DNA of 64,000 nt from an uncultured Roseovarius sp. (GTDB lineage: Bacteria; Pseudomonadota; Alphaproteobacteria; Rhodobacterales; Rhodobacteraceae), in assembly GCF_947489715.1 (NCBI RefSeq), contig NZ_CANLER010000002.1:701597-765596 (forward strand), in the 5' to 3' direction. Made by a program: the position numbers and the translations under genes. The notes under the pieces were generated by a model. It had not been told where the DNA came from, did not search any database, and saw only the letters and a list, made by a program, of their open reading frames with translations. This document shows positions 46,720 through 55,773 of the stretch, piece by piece (position 1 is the stretch's first letter; every line of letters begins with the position of its first letter).

Positions 46720-46753
46720 CCCCGCGCCGGATCATCGGTGCGGGGTTTTGTTT
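46720..46753 (+). terminator. intrinsic terminator between soxA and soxB
   Basis: Ten-base stem CCCCGCGCCG / CGGTGCGGGG with one G-T pair and a 6-base loop, followed by TTTTGTTT. It lies 7 bases after soxA and 52 before soxB, inside the sox gene run, so it probably reduces transcription of soxBCDEF relative to soxXYZA. Confidence 0.8.
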
Positions 46754-46804
46754 ACCTGAAAACATTCAAAAAACCGCATGTGATTGCGGTGAGGACAGCA
46801 AACC

Positions 46805-48502
46805 ATGATCTCGCGGCGTGATTTTCTTCAGACCAGCATGGCGGCCACGGCCATTCTGGGTGCTTCCAGTTATGGCGAATGGGGCCGGTTGGCGGCGCAG
46901 CAGGCGCTGACACAGGATCAGCTGTTGCAGTTCGAGACATTCGGCAACGTGTCACTGATCCACGTGACCGATATCCATGCCCAGATGAAGCCGATCTTTT
47001 TCCGAGAGCCGTCGATCAATATCGGTGTTGGCGACAACAAGGGTCATGTGCCGCATGTCACCGGGGCCGATTTCCGCAAGCTTTACGGCATCGAAGATGG
47101 CAGCCCGTCGCATTATGCGCTGACATCGGGTGATTTCACGGCGCTGGCGAAAGGGTATGGCCGTGTTGGTGGGCTGGATCGGGTGGCAACAGTGATCAAT
47201 GCCATCCGCGCAGAGCGTCCCGATGCGCTGTTGCTGGATGGCGGCGATACTTGGCACGGCAGCTATACCTGCTATCACACCGAAGGTCAGGACATGGTCA
47301 ACGTGATGAACGCGCTTGGGCCCGATGCGATGACCTTCCATTGGGAATTCACCCTTGGATCCGAACGGGTGAATGAGATCGTCGAAGGGCTGCCCTTTGC
47401 CGCGCTGGGGCAGAATATCTTTGATGCCGAGTGGGATGAGCCAGCCGAGCTGTTCCCGCCCTACAAATTCTTCGAACGCGGCGGCGTCAAGATCGCGGTG
47501 ATCGGGCAGGCTTTCCCGTACATGCCCATCGCCAATCCCGGCTGGATGTTCCCGGAATACGCTTTTGGCATCCGTGACGAACACATGCAGGAAATGGTCA
47601 ATGAGGTCCGCAGCCAGGGCGCGGAGCTGGTGGTGTGCCTCAGTCATAACGGGTTTGACGTCGACAAGAAGATGGCGGGCATCGTGACCGGTATCGACGT
47701 GATCCTGTCGGGCCATACCCATGATGCCCTGCCCGAACCCGTGCTGGTGGGCGATACGATCATCGTCGCATCGGGCAGTAACGGCAAATTCGTCAGCCGT
47801 GTCGATCTGGATGTGCGTGATGGCCGGATGATGGGGTTTCGCCACAAGCTGATCCCGATCTTTTCGGACGTAATTGCACCCGATGCCGAAATGTCGGCCC
47901 TGATTGACGAACAGCGCGCGCCCTATCTGGATCAGCTCAGCGAAGTGATTGGCCAGACCGACAGCCTGCTTTACCGGCGGGGCAATTTCAACGGCACCTG
48001 GGATGACCTGATCTGTGACGCGCTGATTTCCGAACGCGAGGCGGATATCGCGTTGAGCCCTGGTGTCCGCTGGGGGCCGTCGATCCTGCCCGGGCAGGGC
48101 ATCACCCGTGAGGATATCTGGAACGTCACCTCGATGACCTATGGCGCGGCCTACCGTACCGGGATGACCGGGGAGTTTCTGCATGTGGTGCTGGAGGATG
48201 TGGCGGATAACCTCTTTAACCCGGATCCCTACTACCAGCAGGGCGGTGACATGGTGCGCACCGGCGGGCTGGGCTATCGCATCGACATCACCAAACCGCA
48301 GGGCAGCCGGATCACCGATCTGGTTCTGCTGAAAACCGGTGAGGCGATCGACCCGGCCAAAACCTATCAGGTGGCGGGCTGGGCCTCGGTCAATGAAGGG
48401 ACCGAAGGACCGATGATCTGGGATGTGGTGGAAAACCACATTCGCAATCGGGGTACGGTGTCGGTTGATCCCAATAACAGCGTTCAGGTCGTTGGCGCGT
48501 GA
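46805..48502 (+). CDS. soxB: sulfate thiol esterase / thiosulfohydrolase SoxB
   Basis: 565 residues. A Tat signal (SRRDFLQTSM) is followed by the dimanganese metallophosphatase-like motifs HVTDIHAQ, DGGDTWHGS, LSHNGFD and SGHTHDALPEP. SoxB hydrolyses the terminal sulfonate from SoxY-bound intermediates to sulfate. The C-terminal 5'-nucleotidase-like domain is complete. Start ATG at 46805, after GGTGAGGA. Confidence 0.96.
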   Translation: MISRRDFLQTSMAATAILGASSYGEWGRLAAQQALTQDQLLQFETFGNVSLIHVTDIHAQMKPIFFREPSINIGVGDNKGHVPHVTGADFRKLYGIEDGSPSHYALTSGDFTALAKGYGRVGGLDRVATVINAIRAERPDALLLDGGDTWHGSYTCYHTEGQDMVNVMNALGPDAMTFHWEFTLGSERVNEIVEGLPFAALGQNIFDAEWDEPAELFPPYKFFERGGVKIAVIGQAFPYMPIANPGWMFPEYAFGIRDEHMQEMVNEVRSQGAELVVCLSHNGFDVDKKMAGIVTGIDVILSGHTHDALPEPVLVGDTIIVASGSNGKFVSRVDLDVRDGRMMGFRHKLIPIFSDVIAPDAEMSALIDEQRAPYLDQLSEVIGQTDSLLYRRGNFNGTWDDLICDALISEREADIALSPGVRWGPSILPGQGITREDIWNVTSMTYGAAYRTGMTGEFLHVVLEDVADNLFNPDPYYQQGGDMVRTGGLGYRIDITKPQGSRITDLVLLKTGEAIDPAKTYQVAGWASVNEGTEGPMIWDVVENHIRNRGTVSVDPNNSVQVVGA

Positions 48503-48528
48503 CGCCCGGCTGAAAGGAGGTATGGAGC

Positions 48529-49800
48529 ATGTCGAAGATTTCCAAAGACACCCCTACATCGCGGCGCGCGTTTCTGCGCGGGGCGGCGGCAGCCGGTGTC
48601 GGTGCGGTGGCCGCGGGCGGTGCGCGGTCTGCCACGCCCGATCCGCTGATCACCGAAGTGCAGCCCTGGGCCTCGGGCCTGGGTGAAGGCGTTGACGCCA
48701 CGCCCTATGGCTTGCCGATCGAGTTTGAAAGCGATGTGATCCGGCGCAATGTCGAATGGCTGACCGCCGACACGATAAGCTCGATCAATTTCACGCCGAT
48801 CCACGCGCTGGATGGCACGATCACGCCGCAGGGCTGCGCGTTTGAGCGTCATCACTCGGGTGCGATCGAGCTGCGCAAGGAAGATTACCGGCTGATGATC
48901 AACGGTATGGTGGGTCAGCCGCTGGTTTTCACCTATGCCGATCTGGAGCGATTCCCGCGCGAAAACCATGTCTATTTCTGCGAATGTGCCGCCAATACCG
49001 GGATGGAATGGGCCGGCGCGCAGCTGAATGGCGCGCAATTCACTCACGGCATGATCCACAACATGGAATATACCGGCGTGCCGTTGCGCACGCTGCTGGA
49101 AGAAGCCGGGTACGATACAGCGGGCAAATGGGTCTATTTCGAAGGGGCCGATGCCAGTTCGAACGGGCGGTCGATTCCGATGGAAAAGGCGCTGGACGAT
49201 GTGCTGGTCGCGTTCAAGGCCAATGGCGAAGCGCTGCGCAAGGAACATGGCTATCCGGTGCGGCTGGTCGTGCCGGGCTGGGAAGGCAATATGTGGGTCA
49301 AATGGCTGCGCCGCATCGAGGTGATGGACCGGCCCGTGGAAAGCCGGGAAGAGACCAGCAAGTACACCGACACGCTGGCCGATGGCACCAGCCGCAAATG
49401 GACCTGGGAGATGGATGCGAAATCGGTCGTGACCTCGCCCAGCCCGCAAGCGCCGATTGCCCACGGGCCCGGCCCGCTGGTCATTACCGGGCTTGCGTGG
49501 TCGGGGCGCGGGGCGATCACGCGCGTCGATGTCTCGAAGGACGGCGGCAAGAGCTGGGAGACGGCGCGCCTTGCCAAACCCGGTGAGAAAATGGCGCTGA
49601 GCCGGTTCTATCTGGATACCGACTGGAATGGTGAAGAGATGCTGCTGCAATCGCGCGCAATGGACGAGACCGGGTATGTGCAGCCGACCAAGGCACAGCT
49701 GCGCGAGGTGCGCGGGTTGAACTCGATTTATCACAATAATTGCATTCAGACCTGGTGGGTCAAAGCCAATGGAGAGGCTGAAAATGTCGAAGTTTCCTAA
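48529..49800 (+). CDS. soxC: molybdenum sulfur dehydrogenase subunit SoxC
   Basis: 423 residues. Tat signal (SRRAFLRGAA), then a sulfite-oxidase fold. The Mo-ligating Cys is in CECAANTGMEW (about 153). A dimerisation domain fills the last 130 residues. With SoxD it oxidises SoxY-bound sulfane sulfur with release of six electrons. Its presence means thiosulfate can be oxidised fully to sulfate without stored sulfur globules. AAAGGAGG precedes the ATG. Confidence 0.95.
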   Translation: MSKISKDTPTSRRAFLRGAAAAGVGAVAAGGARSATPDPLITEVQPWASGLGEGVDATPYGLPIEFESDVIRRNVEWLTADTISSINFTPIHALDGTITPQGCAFERHHSGAIELRKEDYRLMINGMVGQPLVFTYADLERFPRENHVYFCECAANTGMEWAGAQLNGAQFTHGMIHNMEYTGVPLRTLLEEAGYDTAGKWVYFEGADASSNGRSIPMEKALDDVLVAFKANGEALRKEHGYPVRLVVPGWEGNMWVKWLRRIEVMDRPVESREETSKYTDTLADGTSRKWTWEMDAKSVVTSPSPQAPIAHGPGPLVITGLAWSGRGAITRVDVSKDGGKSWETARLAKPGEKMALSRFYLDTDWNGEEMLLQSRAMDETGYVQPTKAQLREVRGLNSIYHNNCIQTWWVKANGEAENVEVS

Positions 49801-50878
49801 GCTTGTTCTGATGGCAGCCCTTGCGATGGCCACGGTGCCCGTCTGGGCTGAAACCTATGGCATTGGCCGCCCGGCCCTGCCCGAAGAAATTGCCGCCTGG
49901 GATCTGGACGTGCATCCCGATGGCACCGGCCTGCCGCCGGGATCGGGATCTGTCGAAGACGGTGAGGCCCTGTTCGCCGATTATTGCGCGATCTGTCACG
50001 GCGACTTTGCCGAGGGTGTCGATAACTGGCCCAAGCTTGCCGGTGGGGACGGGACGCTGGCGGATGAGGATCCGCTGAAAACCGTTGGCAGCTATTGGCC
50101 TTATCTGTCGACCACTTGGGACTATGTCCACCGCTCGATGCCGTTTGGAAATGCTCAGACGCTGACCGATGATGAGGTTTATGCGATTGTCGCCTATATT
50201 CTCTATTCCAACTATCTGGTGGATGAGGATTTCGTGCTGAGTAACGAAAGCTTTGCCGAGATCGAGTTGCCTAATGCCGATGGGTTCATCATCGATGACC
50301 GCGCCGCGACCGAATACGCGCAGTGGACCGGGGAACCTTGCATGAGCGACTGCAAGGAGAATGTCGAAATCACCATGCGCGCATTGGTTCTGGACGTGAC
50401 GCCGGAAGAGACCAAGGCACGCAAGGTCAAGCAGCTGGTGAACGCCACCAACCCGCGCAACGCGACCGCGCAGGACAAGGTTGCCGTGGTTGTTGAAGCC
50501 CCTGCCGAAGACGAGCCAGCGGCAGAAGAGGCCACCGCGGAGCTTGCAATGCCTGATCCGGAGATGGTCGCCGCGGGCGAAAAACTGTTCAAGAAGTGCA
50601 AGGCCTGCCACCAGGTGGGCGACGGGGCCAAAAACAGGTCCGGTCCGCAGTTGAACGGGATTGTCGGCCGGGCAGCGGGCGCCGTAGAGGATTTCAAATA
50701 TTCCAAGCCGCTCAAGGCCAAGGCCGAGGAAGGGCTGGTATGGGACGCGGAGGCGCTGAGCGCGTTTCTGGCCAAGCCGAAGACCTATATCAAGGGCACC
50801 AAGATGAGCTTTGCCGGATTCAAGAAAGAAGGCGACCTGGAGGCGATCATCGCCTATCTGTCGACCTTTCCCGACTAG
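49784..50878 (+). CDS. soxD: dihaem cytochrome SoxD
   Basis: 364 residues. Signal peptide (ends PVWA). A first c-type domain with CAICH (68-72). An acidic Ala/Glu linker (about 240-262). A second class I domain with CKACH near 270 and Met in TKMSFAG. The start MSKFPK overlaps soxC by 17 bases with GGAGAGG upstream; an ATG at 49769 is possible. The second domain resembles the first domain of SoxE. Confidence 0.93.
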   Translation: MSKFPKLVLMAALAMATVPVWAETYGIGRPALPEEIAAWDLDVHPDGTGLPPGSGSVEDGEALFADYCAICHGDFAEGVDNWPKLAGGDGTLADEDPLKTVGSYWPYLSTTWDYVHRSMPFGNAQTLTDDEVYAIVAYILYSNYLVDEDFVLSNESFAEIELPNADGFIIDDRAATEYAQWTGEPCMSDCKENVEITMRALVLDVTPEETKARKVKQLVNATNPRNATAQDKVAVVVEAPAEDEPAAEEATAELAMPDPEMVAAGEKLFKKCKACHQVGDGAKNRSGPQLNGIVGRAAGAVEDFKYSKPLKAKAEEGLVWDAEALSAFLAKPKTYIKGTKMSFAGFKKEGDLEAIIAYLSTFPD

Positions 50879-50880
50879 AC

Positions 50881-51579
50881 GTGCGTTCTGGCGCCAAAAT
50901 ACTGACGCTTGTGCTGCTTTTGGCAAACCCGGTTGTGGCGCAACAATTGGGCGATCCGGATGCCGGCGCAGAGATCTTTTCCAAGTGCAAAGGATGTCAT
51001 CAGCTAGGAGAGGGGGCGTCGGACGGGATCGGGCCGCATCTTAACGGCATTTTCGGACGGCGGGCGGCGGTGCATGACGGGTTTGCCTATTCAAAATCCA
51101 TGCAACGTGCGGGCACGGACGGGCTGATCTGGACAGCGGAAACGCTTGATGCTTACGTTGAAAACCCGCGCTCGCTTGTGTCCAAGACCCGGATGAGCTT
51201 TCGCGGGCTGAAAGACCCAAAAGACAGGGCGGACCTGCTGGCCTACCTGCGGGTCTATTCGGATGACCCGGCAAATATCCCCGAAGCCGAGCCTACGGCC
51301 ACCGGCACGGATCATGATCTTGATCCAGCCATTCTGGCGTTGGAGGGCGATCCGGAATATGGTGAATACCTTGCGACCGAATGCCTGACCTGCCACCAGT
51401 CGGACGGGACGGCACAGGGCATCCCGTCGATCACCCGCTGGCCGGAAGAAGATTTCGTGGTGGCCATGCACGCCTACAAGAACAAGCTGCGCCTGCATCC
51501 GGTGATGCAGATGATGGCCGGGAGATTATCAAACGAGGAGATTGCCGCGCTGGCGGCCTATTTTATTAATCTGGAATAA
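50881..51579 (+). CDS. soxE: dihaem cytochrome c SoxE
   Basis: 232 residues from a GTG that starts 2 bases after the soxD stop; the following 20 residues form a signal peptide (LTLVLLLANPVVA). Haem motifs CKGCH (36-40) and CLTCH (168-172). In Paracoccus SoxE is a dihaem cytochrome accompanying SoxF, probably accepting electrons. The frame extends upstream inside soxD without a better start. Confidence 0.88.
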   Translation: MRSGAKILTLVLLLANPVVAQQLGDPDAGAEIFSKCKGCHQLGEGASDGIGPHLNGIFGRRAAVHDGFAYSKSMQRAGTDGLIWTAETLDAYVENPRSLVSKTRMSFRGLKDPKDRADLLAYLRVYSDDPANIPEAEPTATGTDHDLDPAILALEGDPEYGEYLATECLTCHQSDGTAQGIPSITRWPEEDFVVAMHAYKNKLRLHPVMQMMAGRLSNEEIAALAAYFINLE

Positions 51580-51603
51580 CAAGCGAACTGGGAGGAAAAA
51601 CAA

Positions 51604-52872
51604 ATGAAATTCAATAGACGTACTTTTCTGGGAACCGGTGTTGCCGCCGCGGCCGCAGTGTCGGCGCCTGCGGTGTTGGCGGACGGCCATGGCAAGCCGC
51701 GCGTGGTCGTTATTGGCGGCGGTGCGGGCGGGGCCACCGTGGCCCGATATATCGCCAAGGATAGCGAGGGCGCGATCGCGGTGACATTGGTCGAACCCAC
51801 GCGCACCTATTTCTCGTGCTTTTTTTCCAACCTTTACCTGGGTGGCTTCAAAGAGATCGACGATATCGGTCACACCTACGGCACGCTGGCGGCGAAGTAC
51901 GGCATCAATGTCGTGCATGACTGGGCGGTCGATGTGGACCGTGACGCTAGGACCGTTTCGTTGGCCGGCGGCGGCAGCCTGTCCTATGACAAACTGATCC
52001 TCAGCCCCGGTATCGACTTTGTTGAGGGCAGCGTGGAAGGCTGGTCCATTGAGGCGCAGAACGCCATGCCGCACGCCTACAAGGCCGGGTCGCAGACCGA
52101 GCTGCTGAAGGCGCAGATCATGGCAATGCCCGAAGGTGGCACCTTTGCGATGGTAGCCCCGCCCAACCCCTACCGGTGCCCGCCCGGACCTTACGAGCGC
52201 GTGTCGATGGTGGCGCATCTGCTGAAAACCAACAACCCCACGGCCAAGATCATCATTGCCGACCCCAAGCCGAAATTCTCGAAAATGGGCCTGTTCCAGG
52301 AAGGTTGGGGTGATCACTATGCCGGTATGGTCGATTGGATCGGCGAGGAATTCGGCGGCGGCAATGTCTCGGTCGATCCGGCAGCGATGACGGTGACGAT
52401 TGACGGCGAAGAAACCAAGGTTGGTGCCTGCAACGTGATCCCCGCGATGAAAGCGGGCCGGATAGCCGATATGGCGGGCGTGAGCGATGGTAACTGGGTA
52501 CCGGTCAATGCCGTTGACATGTCCAGCAAGGCCGATGCGGATGTCCATGTTCTGGGCGATTCAGCGGCACAGGGCGACATGCCGAAGTCGGGGTTCGCAG
52601 CCAATTCGCAGGCCAAGGTCTGTGCCAATGCGGTGCGCGGGGCACTGACCGGCTCCAAGGTATTTCCGGCTAAGTTCAGCAACACCTGCTGGTCCCTGAT
52701 CGGCACGGATAACGGCGTCAAGGTTGGCGCCACCTACGAAGCGACCCCCGAGAAGATCGCCAAGGTCGACGGTTTCATTTCGCAAACCGGCGAAGATAGC
52801 ACGACCCGCAAGGCGACCTACGAGGAATCCGAAGGCTGGTATGCGGGAATAACCGCCGACATGTTCGGATAG
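51604..52872 (+). CDS. soxF: flavocytochrome c-type flavoprotein SoxF
   Basis: 422 residues. Tat-like signal (NRRTFLGTG), FAD-binding VVVIGGGAGGATVA (35-48), and Cys 72 in YFSCFFSNLYLGG, matching the cysteine that binds FAD covalently in flavocytochrome c sulfide dehydrogenase. Redox disulfide candidates are in NPYRCPPGP and FSNTCWSLI. SoxF speeds Sox activity in vitro and can oxidise sulfide. A hairpin follows. Confidence 0.94.
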   Translation: MKFNRRTFLGTGVAAAAAVSAPAVLADGHGKPRVVVIGGGAGGATVARYIAKDSEGAIAVTLVEPTRTYFSCFFSNLYLGGFKEIDDIGHTYGTLAAKYGINVVHDWAVDVDRDARTVSLAGGGSLSYDKLILSPGIDFVEGSVEGWSIEAQNAMPHAYKAGSQTELLKAQIMAMPEGGTFAMVAPPNPYRCPPGPYERVSMVAHLLKTNNPTAKIIIADPKPKFSKMGLFQEGWGDHYAGMVDWIGEEFGGGNVSVDPAAMTVTIDGEETKVGACNVIPAMKAGRIADMAGVSDGNWVPVNAVDMSSKADADVHVLGDSAAQGDMPKSGFAANSQAKVCANAVRGALTGSKVFPAKFSNTCWSLIGTDNGVKVGATYEATPEKIAKVDGFISQTGEDSTTRKATYEESEGWYAGITADMFG

Positions 52873-52884
52873 GGCAGGTATCGA

Positions 52885-52909
52885 CGGGCCTGATCCAGAT
52901 CATGGCCCG
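52885..52909 (+). terminator. large hairpin after soxF
   Basis: CGGGCCTGATC pairs with GATCA-t-GGCCCG with a single bulged T and a minimal loop. No T tract follows, so it may stabilise the sox mRNA 3' end or slow polymerase rather than terminate. Confidence 0.45.
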
Positions 52910-52954
52910 CCGGACTGTTCGCTGGTTCACTGGGTCCGGAAAGAGGAGGTCGTC

Positions 52955-53386
52955 ATGAAGATGCGTTTATTTCTGGGGGCCATGGCCCTTGCCGCCGGCC
53001 CGGGTTTTGCCGCCGATCAGGCGGTGACACATAGTTTTGACGGCAGTTTTGAAGATGCCGCCTTTGCCGTTGAAAGCGCCATAATCGGGCGGGGGCTGGT
53101 GATTGATTACGTCAGCCACACGGGCGAAATGCTGAACCGTACGGCAGCCGACGTGGGCAGCGACAAGGTGTTATTCGAAGAGGCGGATATCTTCCTGTTC
53201 TGCTCGGCGCAATTGTCGCGCAAGGTGATGGAGGCCGACCCGATGAACCTGGCGCATTGCCCTTACGGTGTGTTCGTCGCTGAAAGGGAGGGCGCGGTGA
53301 TGATCGGTTACCGCCAGTATCCCGAAGGTCCGATGCAGGAGGTGCAGGCGCTTCTGGAAGAGATTGTGCAGGAGGCGCTGGAATAG
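52955..53386 (+). CDS. periplasmic DUF302 protein
   Basis: 143 residues. Signal peptide (ends GPGFAA), then DUF302: HSFDGSFEDAAFAVESAIIGRGL, VLFEEADIFLFCSAQLSRKVMEADPMN and CPYGVFVAE. Two Cys (in FLFCSAQ and AHCPYG) could form a disulfide or bind sulfur. DUF302 genes recur next to sox clusters, but the function is unknown. GAGGAGG precedes the ATG. Confidence 0.82.
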   Translation: MKMRLFLGAMALAAGPGFAADQAVTHSFDGSFEDAAFAVESAIIGRGLVIDYVSHTGEMLNRTAADVGSDKVLFEEADIFLFCSAQLSRKVMEADPMNLAHCPYGVFVAEREGAVMIGYRQYPEGPMQEVQALLEEIVQEALE

Positions 53387-53461
53387 CCGGGGCCTTGAGC
53401 AAGGTCAAAGACGGCCCGCCCCCCTGTTGCTAGCCATCTGCCAACATGGATTGGGCTGCGG

Positions 53462-54526
53462 ATGATCGAGATACTTCTTGACCGGTATGGCGACGGCGCG
53501 GTGCTGATGATGGCAGGCGCGCTGGTCGGAGTGGTCTTTGGTGCGGCCGCCCAGCATTCCCGATTTTGCCTGCGGTCCGCGACGATCGAGGTCAGTAACG
53601 GTCGTATGGGACCAAGGTTGGCGGTCTGGTTGCTGGCCTTTTTCACGGCAGCCTTGGTTGTTCAAGGATCCATAACCTCGGGATGGTTGGATGTATCGCA
53701 GGCCCGGCAGCTTGCCGCTCAAGGAAGCCTTTCCGGCGCGATAATCGGTGGACTGCTGTTTGGGGCTGGCATGATCCTGGCGCGCGGTTGTGCCAGTCGG
53801 TTGCTTGTCCTGTCTGCCACGGGGAACTTGCGGGCGATCGTTACGGGGCTTGTGTTAACACTTGTCGCGCAGGCATCGTTGCGGGGTGTGTTGGCACCTC
53901 TGCGTGAGGAACTTGCAACACTTTGGACGGTTTCCGGCGGCAATTCGCGTAGTTTGTCCGAGCTTTTGGGTCTGACAAGCGGGGATGGTGCTCTGCTGGC
54001 ATTGATGGCGTTGGGGACCGTCTCCATTTTGGCCAGGGTTGCGCGCGTCGAACCCAGTAAGATTTTAGCGGCGGCGATGGTTGGCGCGGCTGTCGGGATG
54101 GGATGGGTGATTACCTACGCCATCGCGCAAAGTTCTTTCGAACTGGTGCCGATTTCATCAATCACATTCACCGGGCCTTCTACCGATACTTTGATGGGTT
54201 TGATCAACCAGCCAAACTTGCCTCTGGGGTTTGGTGTTGGCTTGGTGCCGGGTGTATTCGTGGGTTCAGGCCTTATGGCGCTTGCAACGCATGAAGCCCG
54301 TATCGAACGATTTGGTCCCGATACCCCGATGGAACGCTATCTGGTTGGTGCAGCCTTCATGGGCTTCGGCAGCATGCTGGCCGGGGGCTGCGCCGTGGGC
54401 GCGGGCATGTCCGGTGGCGCGATCCTTTCATTGACCGCCTGGATCGCCGTTTTCTGCATGTGGGTCGGCGCCGTCGTCACGCACCGGCTGATCGGCATGA
54501 TGCGATCGGCGCCGGTGACGTCCTGA
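53462..54526 (+). CDS. YeeE/YedE (SoxT-like) transporter, second copy
   Basis: 354 residues, about 9-10 spans. Conserved Cys lie in HSRFCLRSATIE, LARGCASRLLVL and LAGGCAVGAGMSGG. The pattern RGCxSRLxVLxATGNLRA is shared with the next, inverted copy, so these two form a separate subgroup from the soxR-linked soxT. Predicted to import thiosulfate or a related sulfur compound. Ends 7 bases from the convergent paralogue. Confidence 0.85.
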   Translation: MIEILLDRYGDGAVLMMAGALVGVVFGAAAQHSRFCLRSATIEVSNGRMGPRLAVWLLAFFTAALVVQGSITSGWLDVSQARQLAAQGSLSGAIIGGLLFGAGMILARGCASRLLVLSATGNLRAIVTGLVLTLVAQASLRGVLAPLREELATLWTVSGGNSRSLSELLGLTSGDGALLALMALGTVSILARVARVEPSKILAAAMVGAAVGMGWVITYAIAQSSFELVPISSITFTGPSTDTLMGLINQPNLPLGFGVGLVPGVFVGSGLMALATHEARIERFGPDTPMERYLVGAAFMGFGSMLAGGCAVGAGMSGGAILSLTAWIAVFCMWVGAVVTHRLIGMMRSAPVTS

Positions 54527-54533
54527 CGAACAA

Positions 54534-55577
54534 TTATTCAGCCGGTTGCAGGGCCGGGGTAGAGGCCATTACCCGGTCTGTCAGCAGGGCTCCGGCTGCG
54601 ATAGAGCCAAGCGCGAGAATGGCCGAGATGCTCAGCATCGAAACGCCCGAAAGTCCGGCCCCAACGGTGCAGCCCCCAGCCAGCACGCCGCCCATGCCCA
54701 TCAATACCGCACCACCGGCATAGCGGAGCGTCTGGGGTGCGGTTTCGAAACTGGCAAAGGACAGTTCCTTGCGCGCCAGGCCCGACAGGAATGCGCCACC
54801 AAACACGCCGCCGATAAGCCCAACGCCAAAGCCCGCAGGGATCGAGGTAGAGGCAACTGTCCAGAACAGGCTGTCGGCCCATGTCGAGGTGAAGGCCAGA
54901 GATTGAACTGGCAGCGGATCAAACTCGTCCATCAGCAACCAGCCGGTTCCCAGCCAGCCGGCGACCACCAGAAGGCCGATGAGCGCGGCCAAAGTCGCGT
55001 GCCAGAAACGGGGCTGCAAGCGCATGATTGCGACAGCCAATGCGATAACCGCCAAGGCCGCCCAGATCGTCGCACCGCCGGGCAAAGCCGCCAGGGTTCC
55101 GATGCCGGTATCGGCGGTAACAGACCCAAGGCTAACCCGGATCGGCGCCAGAACGCCCTTGAGGGTCGCATGGGCAGTGATGGCGAAAACAACGAGTATG
55201 GTCAGCGCGCGCAAATTCCCGGTTGCGCCCAAAACCGTCAGGCGGCTGACACATCCACGGGTCAGCACCATGCCTGCGCCAAAAGCCAGTCCGCCCACAA
55301 CAATTGCAAGGACCGGAACGTCGGTCGCCATCAGCCTGTGGTCCGAGAGGTCGATCCACCCGGCAAGACCGGCCAGCGTGGTTCCGGCAATCGCCGCGGC
55401 CAAAGCCGTCAGCCAGGTGCCAAGCGCCGCGCGGCGGTCCGGCCCCGCGACCAGCCCGCGCCGCAGGCAAAAGCGGCTGATCTGCGCGGCGACACCAAAA
55501 GCCAGTCCCAGCGCAAGACCAAGGAGCAGATGCGCTGTTTGCGCGTCGAATGGCAGCTCGTAGAGTTCGAACAACAT
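54534..55577 (-). CDS. YeeE/YedE (SoxT-like) transporter, third copy
   Basis: 347 residues, about 9-10 spans. Cys motifs ISRFCLRRG, LTRGCVSRLTVL and LAGGCTVGAGLSG. Closely related in layout to the convergent gene at 53462. It lies downstream of the two metallo-beta-lactamase genes on the same strand with a 196-base gap, so it may belong to that group. Confidence 0.84.
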   Translation of the reverse strand: MLFELYELPFDAQTAHLLLGLALGLAFGVAAQISRFCLRRGLVAGPDRRAALGTWLTALAAAIAGTTLAGLAGWIDLSDHRLMATDVPVLAIVVGGLAFGAGMVLTRGCVSRLTVLGATGNLRALTILVVFAITAHATLKGVLAPIRVSLGSVTADTGIGTLAALPGGATIWAALAVIALAVAIMRLQPRFWHATLAALIGLLVVAGWLGTGWLLMDEFDPLPVQSLAFTSTWADSLFWTVASTSIPAGFGVGLIGGVFGGAFLSGLARKELSFASFETAPQTLRYAGGAVLMGMGGVLAGGCTVGAGLSGVSMLSISAILALGSIAAGALLTDRVMASTPALQPAE

Positions 55578-55773
55578 GGCGGACTGATCCCCGGTGAGTT
55601 GGCAGATCGTCCTTACATCGGCATTTGACCCTACAGGTCAAGGGGGGGCACGAGGGACGCCTTCCCGCTTGTGATCGACATAGGGGAATAACGTTCCAGA
55701 CATTTCCGAATAACTGGCAGGTACTTACCGGGATCGTTCCAAAATACCCGATAGTGGCCCTAATTTCACCGGA

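Noticed and set aside
46952..48439. 495-codon open frame on the minus strand
   Set aside because: Antisense to soxB, no start context or motif.
48484..49833. 449-codon open frame on the minus strand
   Set aside because: Antisense to soxC; composition is typical of a shadow frame.
54546..55628. 360-codon open frame on the plus strand
   Set aside because: Antisense to the third YeeE transporter, Gln/Arg/Gly-rich with no hydrophobic core.
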